From Diadema setosum (taxonomy: Eukaryota > Echinodermata > Echinoidea > Diadematoida > Diadematidae): 64,000 bases of DNA. Made by a program: the position numbers and the translations under genes. Positions 1-9,200 of this stretch are shown in pieces. The notes beneath the pieces were generated by a model. The model was not told where the DNA came from. It worked only from the letters and a program-made list of their open reading frames with translations, and did not search any database. Location: contig CM067064.1 of the NCBI GenBank assembly GCA_033980235.1, positions 794,501-858,500 on the forward strand. The letters run 5' to 3'. The first letter of the stretch is position 1. The number at the start of each line of letters is the position of its first letter.

Positions 1-175
1 GACAGAGTGATCTGTTCGTGCTATCCAGTATAAATTTTTACTGCACAGGGTAGGTATCAGGATGCAGGAAACACAGAAAGTTACATAAAACTGGAATTCG
101 TAATGACTGAATACATATACTTTCATTTTCAGTTTTCTTTTTCTTTACCTGTTTATTTGTTTGTTTTTCACACAG

Positions 176-258
176 GATAATGGGTTCACAACAGCTTTAG
201 AGTACAGTGTAAAAAGAAGAAATGTGTTTCGAATCACGACAGGTAGCTCTGAACTTGA
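176..258 (+). CDS. DMC1: DMC1 exon: linker to ATPase core
   Basis: Acceptor CACACAG before 176, donor GTAAGTC after 258. Encodes [13 protein letters not shown] and RITTGSSEL; two bases of the next Asp codon are left over. It is the first exon inside the window, so coding starts mid-gene. Confidence 0.95.
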
Positions 259-3200
259 GTAAGTCAGGAAAGCTCTTTCTTTATGTGTCCGTGTTTTGTG
301 GGTTTTGACTTTTGTGTCCAGCCAATATTTGGGTAGAGAGCAGTGTATTTCCTGGATGTCTTCACAGCAAAAGTTTAGTTGTCAAAGTAATGTTAAAGTG
401 ATTTGAAATGTGCTGTTCAGTGTGTGAAATGAGCTGTTCAGTGTGTGAAATGAGCATCATCAAGATGAACAGGGTGTACCTTTACTTTAACCTGTTGAGG
501 ACGAGTCCCGAGTATACTTGGGCAGGTGTCTATGGGAAATGTGTATTGTAGCAAAATCAGTCTGTCCTCAACGGGTTGATGTCAAAAGCCAGTGTTTCTG
601 GTGACATAACACTCCTGAATTTCACAGATAAGTGCATGATCACACTGAATCTAACTTAAAGAGATCAGATCTTAGATAGGTTCCCCCCCCCCCCAAAAAA
701 AAGGTATATCATACAGTTTGTCTCTGCTGTCTTGATTAGATATGAACACATCTGTCAAATGGCATTACATACACAAAATGTATGCCAAGTTTCTTGAAAG
801 AAATGTTTCTATTTATTGACTATAAGTTTGAAATAACTGAGAGGTCCCTTTAATAACATCACATTTCATTAAAGCCTTTGTTATGCTGTTATGTGTATGT
901 GTTTGATAGTCATTACAGAGTAACTGCATGCAATGGGCAATTGTAATACATTTGTATAGAGAATAGGTGGAGACATGTCTGTCAACACTTTGTCCATTTT
1001 AAATAAAAGAAATCCATATCCTGTTTGATACATTACCACATGTTTTATGTTGCTTTGTTTTACAAATGGTGGCAACAACAGATTATTCTCAAAATCGAGT
1101 ACACACACACAAATGCCTAAAAGCAAATTGAATGACAGCCAGTCAAGTTATGTGTTAACTTCTGCATTTTGCTTTTTCCTCCAGCCCCTAACCTCACATG
1201 GTACACAAACATATCAAGAAAGACCCTGCCAGTTACAAAAAAATAAGTTCACTTTAGTTTGTTTACACTCAAGATTCCACTCTGAATTATTAAAGTTTCT
1301 GAGACAGTCTTCATTTGGTAAGTTGATGTACACGACAAGACACAACTTGTAGAGACTCATCCTCAAGCCTCATTAAAAAAAAACAAAAAAACATTTGTTT
1401 ACACTTCCAGCAAACTGCTAGGTGGAGGCATCGAAAGCATGGCTATAACGGAAGCCTTTGGAGGTAAGTGCAGTGAATGTCAAATTTCTCTCTGTTCTAC
1501 TGTATGCATACTGATTTAGGTAAGTGTAATGAATGTCAAATTTCTCTCTATTCCACTGTATGCATACTGATTTGTGAGGAAATGGGATGGTGTTACACAT
1601 TATGTGCTTCAGGCCTGTAAATACTATGCACAGTTTCCGTCAGAACCCACAATGGTATTGCAATAGAATTTGATTTTGCCTGAATTGGGAGGATTGGACT
1701 GATTAACACTTTTTTTGTGCCTGCAATATCCTGCTCTTTGTAATATTAACAAATGTTTCTAACCCTGGCTACCTTGCTTGTGGATATGTGTTAGCCAGGA
1801 GAAAACCACTTTCCCTCGTAGGTCTTGGTAGCAATGGATGTGAACAAAAACATATTTTATTGCAGTCTAATTAAGAAGCCTGAATTCGTGTTGATTTTCA
1901 GAATTCCGCACAGGAAAGACTCAGCTGTCACACACACTGTGTGTGTGTACACAGCTTCCAGGAGCCAATGGCTACCCAGGGGGAAAGGTTATCTTCATTG
2001 ACACTGAAAACACTTTGTATCCTTTGCCAGACTCCATCTTTCCTGCTTTACAAAACTCTCTCTTCCAAGTCACTCCACTTTCCACCAAAATCTGCTGCCT
2101 GTGGCATTGTGTGGTGGTTGTTGGATATAAGCAATTAGATAAGGATATGTGATATGCTGAGAATATTGCAAATTATAATTTATATCAATTAATTGTATGC
2201 TACACGATGCAAATGCATGTTTTTCATACTTGTTCACATCCTCATCAGGGCATGTCCTGTAATGTGCCATTTAATAGTGCTCAGATTTTTTAAGTGATTG
2301 AATACAATACATCTAAGGCACTTGGATATTGCTTTAAAAAAATAGCTTGAATATTCACATACATCCCCAGTTGAAAAAATTAAATATCCACCCATATTCC
2401 CCCTCCAAACTACTAAAGACCAGTTTCACAGATGTATGGGAGAATACGTATAAAATTCCTTCCTTAAATGAAGATCATTCATGTGAAGATTTAGTACCTG
2501 ATCAGTTTTAGCCCTTCACCCAAGGGGAGATCTATTGATTGCCCTTCTCTTCACATTCAATGAGGAATCAGTTTCTTTGACCCTGTTAAAAGCCGCCCAG
2601 ATCGGCTTAGAGACATCGCCGATCGTTTCAATCTTGACCACAATGCAATGCTGGATAATGTACTCTATGCCCGAGCCTACACAAGTAAGTTGCATGGTCT
2701 ATGTATTAAGTTTTGAATGACTTGTATTCTGTATCTCTCTACCACTGTATGCTGTGATTTGACATATCAAATAGTTCTACGATGCAGTGCACCAATACTC
2801 CCTACAACTTCTTTTTCTAGGATTTCAAATTGTTACACACATCAGGAGCAGAATACAACTTTCATATGTTTGTTATCATTTGTTATGTCTTTTCTCCAAG
2901 GTAAACAAATGTGATGCATTTATTTTTTTCCCTTCAATTTTTTTTTTTTTTTTTTGGGGGGGGGGGAATATTTCAAAGACTGAATGCATCATCAGTAGGA
3001 GAGATTGAAGTGAATCATAATTCTGCTTACTAGCTCTTGATTGACCAGTATGTACACATTTGAAAATCATTGTTACCCATGATTATGCTTGCATATATAT
3101 CCTTCTTACCTCTTGCAGGTGAACATCAGTTTGAACTACTGGATTATGCAGCAGCAAAGTTTCATGAAGAGCCGGGTGTCTTCAAGCTCTTGGTACTTGT

Positions 3201-6200
3201 CCAGTAATAACTCCAGTTTTAAGTTGCATGGCCATCACACAGCAACTGAGTCACATTTGTATCCAATACCATTCCTTTTTGTGTGTATAAGTAAAATATT
3301 GTTTCAAATCAAAGAAAAGAGAACTTGCAGTTCTGTTTTCCTTGACTCCAGCAAGAAAATGGCTGAAACAATTCTCTTGCAAGCTACAGAATCCTTCGAG
3401 TTAAGTACAGTATATTCCATGTAATTTGGGAACTATTACGAAACATGATTATCAAAAATGCATAGGTGACATTCCTTTTATATAGAGGATTTATTTTTTT
3501 TTTGTAGTTGTTGCTGGTCATTGACTCTGTAATTGCATGCTTTTGGTTCATAAAAATGTATCTAAATTGATGTTCTTTTCATACTTTTGGAGCCTTGGTA
3601 TTTCTTTTTTGTCCCCGCCGAACGAGTTCGAGCAGGGGACTATGAAACGGGCTCCGTACGTGTGTGTGTCCGTGTGTCCGTCCGTCCGTCCGTCCGTCCG
3701 TCCGTGTGTCCGTCTGTCCGTCCGTGTGTCCGTGTGTGCGTCCGTGTGTGATCAAAATCTTCAATTTGCTACTTCTCTGTCATTTATGAGCCAATTTTGA
3801 TTCTGTTTGCTTTATATGATAGCACTACATGGGAGCTTTGAAACTTCTACACAGAATTTCAGTCGTGACCTTTGACCTTGACCTTTGACCTATATTGTAC
3901 ATTTTGCTACAAAATGCTACTCCTTCGCCATTTCTAACCCGATTTCGATTCCGTTTGCTTTATGTGATGGCACTAGGTGAGGGCTTCAAAACTTCTACAC
4001 AGAATTTTGACCTTTGACTTCTTTGACCTTTGACCTTGATTTTTTGACCTATATTGTACATTTTGCTACAAAATGCTACTCCTTCGCCATTTCTAACCCG
4101 ATTTCGATTCCGTTTGCTTTAAGTGATGGCACTAGGTGAGGGCTTCAAAACTTCTGCACAGAATTTTGACCTTTGACTTCTTTGACCTTTGACCTTGATT
4201 TTTGACCTATATTGTACATTTTGCTACGAAATGCTACTCCTTCGCCATTTTTAACCCAATTTCAATTCCGTTTGCTTTATATGATGGCACTAGTTGAGGG
4301 TTTCAAAACTTCTACACAGAATTTTGACCTTTGACTTCTATTACCTTTGACCTTGATTTTTGACCTATATTGTGCATTTTGCTACAGAATGCTACTCCTT
4401 CGCCATTTCTAACCCGATTTCGATTCTGTTTGCTTTATGTGATAGCACTAGGTGAGGGCTTCAAAACTTCTACACAGAATTTTGACCTTTGTCTTCTTTG
4501 ACCTTTGACCTTGATTTTTGACCTATATTGTACATTGGCTACAAAATGCTACTCCTTCACCATTTCTAACCCAATTTCGATTCCATTTGCTTTATGTGAT
4601 GGCAGTAGGTGAGGGCTTCAAAACTTCTACACAGAATTTTGACCTTTGACTTCTTTGACCTTTGACCTTGATTTTTATGCCTCCGCCACAAAGTGGTGCC
4701 GGAGGCATTATGTCCGTCCGTCCGTCCTTCCGTCCGTCCGTCCTTCCGTCCGTCCGTAATGAATTTTGTGGACAAGGTAACTATCGAAACCTGTTGAGGT
4801 ATCCTAATGAAACTTGGCATGTATGTGTATTAGGGGGTGAAGTTGTGCCTATCAACTTTTGGGTGCACATGCTCAAGGTCAAAGGTCAAAAGGTCAAGGT
4901 CAAATACACAAATTTTCACTATTTCCACCATATCTATTGAATGTCTGAAGATATTTTCTTGAAACTTAGTGTATACATGTTTTACTTAATTAAGATTCTC
5001 TGGTGAAAGTTTGGGTCATGAGGTCAAAGGTCAAAAGGTCAGGGTCAAATACATAAAATTTCACTATTTCCACCATATCTATTGAATGCCTGAAGAGATT
5101 TTCTTGAAACTTAGTGTATACATGTATTACCCAATTAAGATTCTCTGGTGACAGTTTGGGTCATGAGGTCAAAGGTCAAAGGTCAAAAGGTCAAGTAAAA
5201 ATATTAAAACTTCTTTTTTTTTTTCCGTACCTTGGAAAATTTTTCAAGGTATCTTCATGGAACATAGTATATACATGTACTGACTGGAAGTGATTATCTA
5301 GAGAATGTAGGGTTCATGGGGTCAAAGGTCAGGGGTCAAAGGTCAAGTGCAAGACTTCAAAATGTTACTATTACCCTCATATTTATGCAATGCCAGCAGG
5401 GTTATTTTGTTACACTTGGTGTATGCGTGTGTAACCTAATAGAAATTCTCTGGAAAGTTTTTTTTTTCTCTTTTTGCCTCAAAGGTCAAAAGGTCAAAGA
5501 TAAGTGAAAGTGCTGAACTAACTTTTTCCTCCATATCACGGAAGTGGCTCAAGTTACCTTGAAACTTAGTACATATTATGCATGTTCTTCCTGAAAGTAA
5601 TTATCTTATGAATTTTAGGGTAAAGGGCCAGATGAAAATGGTAACAATTTACTATTCAATTCAGAAATTGAACTTTTTCTCCACACCTGTACCTTGAAAA
5701 TTACTCAGTGCCTAAATGTATGAATGGGTCAAAGTCAAGTTAAAGTCCTTAAATCCCTAGATACATGCTCTCCTATTCATCCAATTAAACCTACTTCAAG
5801 GAAGGTGAACATTCAACACATTTGTGACAAACTTGTCATTCCCATATTTTGCCAATTTGTGAAAATGTAATCACACAGTGTCCACATGTACTATCTAGAC
5901 CTATTGGGAAAATCATGCATTATGGCGGAGGCATACCAGTCGCCAAAGCGACATTTCTAGCTTACCTATATTGCACATTTTGTTACAAAATGCTACTTCC
6001 GGCGGGGACATATGTTACGCACCGCGTAATTTCTACTTTTCCTTGTTTCTGTATGTGTTAGGTCATTGACTCTGTCATGGCACTCTTCCGAGTTGATTTC
6101 AGTGGGCGTGGGGAGCTGGCTGATAGGCAACAGAAACTAGCACAGCTCCTGTCAAAGCTGCAGAAAATCTCTGAAGGTATTATCATTCCCCCTACTTCTC

Positions 6201-9200
6201 CCTCACCTTTATCATCACTCCCTCTTGTGTTCTCCCTCCCCTTCTTCCACTCTGCATCATTTCATGCCTATTATGTTGTATTCTACAGAAATTAAGCATC
6301 CAGGCATTTTTAGCCATGTCCCATTTCTTGAAAAAATGATACATTATTTGTTTTCACACAGCCATTGGCACCACATCAAAGAAGAATAATTAAAGCTTGA
6401 AGTTGTGTTACTTCATGATATTTATAGTGAAAGAGAAAGGACATCGTCATAAATTTTTTTTTCTCACTCACGGTGGAAAAGTGATGTTCACTTTTCCAGA
6501 TTGACAGTGCATAATTATACCCCTGCCACACTTAGTGTGAAGGGGGTATATAGGAATCAACGTGATGTTGGGCGGTCGGTCGGGCGGTTGGTCGGGCTGT
6601 CGGTCTGTTGCAAAATCTTGCGTCGCGAACTCCTTCTACAGTTTTGAAGCAATTTAAATGAAACTAGTAAATGATGATATTGAGGTATAGATGTGCAAGA
6701 CATGGTTTTTGTGTTTGTCGGACAATGCGATGCCATGGTAACCACAATTTTACCAAAACCTTGTGGAGGGAACTACTTCCATAGTATTTAAGCAATCAAT
6801 TTCAAAATTGGTACATTGTATCTATGATGATCTGTAGGTGTAGTTATGCAAGACACTCTTTGTGTTTGTACTTGACAAAGCGTTGCCATGGTAACCGCAT
6901 GTTTTCTTCTAAATCCTGTTGAGTGAACAACTTCCACAGTTTTAAAGCAATTGTAATCAAATTTGGTAGGCATTATGGCCTTGAGGCATAGATGTGGAAC
7001 ACATAATTTTTGTGTTTGTCAGACAAAGCATTGCCATGGTAACCATAATTTTACCAAAACCTTGTGGATTGAATAAGTTCCACATCATTCAAGCAATTAA
7101 GGTCAAATTTATTATGTATGATGATCGGGAGGTGTAGTTATGCAAGACACCAATGTGTTAACATAAGAAAAATGTGTTGCCATGGTAAGCACTCATTTTT
7201 GTTTCAAATTGAACCATTTGATTTATGAAGGTGAAATTTGGTGTGTATGATGCTCTTTAAGTGAAGTTTTGCAAAATGTCCTTTGTATTTGTATCGGACA
7301 ATGCGTTGCCATGGTAACTGCATTTTTTTTTAAATCCTGTGGAGTGAACTTCTTCCACAGTTTTCAAGCAATTGAAACCAAATTTGGTATGCATTATGGC
7401 CCTGAGGTATAGATGTGGAACACATATTTTTTGTGTTTGTCACACAAACCGTTGCCATGGTAACCACAATTTTACCAAAACCTTGCAGATCAAATAACTT
7501 TTCCATCATTCAAGCAGTTGAAGTCGAATTTAGTATGTATCATGATCTAGAAGTGAAGTTTTGAAATACACCAATGTGTTAGTATAAGGAAAATGTGTTG
7601 CCATGGTAACCACTCATTTTTGTATCAAAATAAACCATTCAAGCTATGAAGGTCAAATTTGGTGTGTATGATGGTCTTTAAGTGTAGTTATGCAAAATGT
7701 CCATTGTGTTTGTATCTGACAATGCGTTGCCATGGTAACCATACTTTTTATACAAACTTTGTGGAACCAACTGTTACCATAGCACTCAAGCAACTGTGGT
7801 AGGGGCGGGGGTATATATATATTTCATCACTTTATTGATATACAAATCGAACAAAGGAATACATAAATACAAAACATAAAAGCCCAGGACATAACTGGAT
7901 GAACAGAATAAGCAGGGCATATACATAAATATCACACAATGTTACAGAAGATTTACGAACATAAATACACATAACTTTGACAGAATCCTACACATATTCA
8001 AAGTGTGAAAAATATTGTATAAGCAGGCAAAAGGATAAGAAATGAGACCAGAAAGATTAGGAGTAGAGAAAATGGAGACATAGAAAGAAAAAAGGAGAAA
8101 AGTAAAATAGCATGAAGAAGAAGACGAAGAAGAAAACTCGGACAAGTGTAGTACATACAGGATACACTTTTCTCTTGACGGCATTTAACATACCTATTGA
8201 AATTTAACAAACATTTGCATTATTTTGTATTCCAGTGAGTCCAATATAATAGAGTGGGGCGATTCCGCATACATAAATTATTCACAATGAGACACGGTCA
8301 TTCATTCCGCGCACATTAACATAACAATAACAATAAATTACATAAATTATTAATATCACATGAGACGACTCAGCCCCGGGGAACCGGAAAAACCCTGGAA
8401 AAGCCCAGATCCGGATGGGGACGCACCACTATTATAAACCTTTAATTTATATTCATATACATTAAAAATATATATATATGTTATAATGATAACCCGTCTC
8501 ACAAAAACTCATGCCCGACAACAAACCCTCCCAAATATCAATCCGGTACACAATTAATCCAGTGGCCTCAACCTAAACATAGGGCCACGGATTAATATAA
8601 AATTATGTCAAAACAATAAATTTTGACATTCCCATTTTAATTCTTCCTTAGCCGAATAAATTACAAATGAAGAAGTGATTGCAAGTGACGGCAATCTGTC
8701 CCGATAAGTCTTAGAAGACACTGGTTTCCCTCACATAACTCAAAATAACAAAATGTATTCAGACTAGATGGACAAAAGAAAAGCCCTTTCCAAGCCTCAA
8801 GCCAGAGCCCACCCGACGGCATAACACTCCCATCACATAGAGCAATGAACTCGACTAAATGCAAACCCTACATACATCTCAACTATACTTCATAATTATA
8901 TGTTATAATGATAGCCCATATCTCAGAAAAACTCATGCCCGACATCAAATCCTCCCGAATATCAATCCGATACACAATTATTCCAGTGGCCTCAACCTAT
9001 TATAAACATTGGGTCAAACATTAAAATTGAATTATGTCAAGGCAATGAATTTTGACATCCCCACTTTGGTTCTTCCTTAGCCGAATAAATTACAAATGAA
9101 AAAAAAAAAAAAAATTACCTTCAGTGATAATTCTAGTTCTTTTATGGATATTTTGAGTAATTGATACAAATCATTGTTGACTGTTGTATGCATTTGATGG

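Larger units (their letters stand above)
3611..6009. mobile_element. Composite inverted-repeat element in DMC1 intron
   Basis: Short terminal inverted repeats GTCCCCGCC at 3611 and GGCGGGGAC ending at 6009 bound a region with TCCG microsatellite runs (about 3676-3745), a 158-bp tandem array (3842-4675) and a second inserted element (4676-5958). The right end lies about 50 bp before the next DMC1 exon. No transposase reading frame is visible, so it is non-autonomous. Confidence 0.65.

Noticed and set aside
3579..3800. Overlapping frames rich in [12 protein letters not shown]
   Set aside because: Translations of a TCCG/TGTG microsatellite, not genes.
3842..4675. CRISPR-like array
   Set aside because: Whole 158-bp units repeat with no unique spacers, and the genome is eukaryotic.
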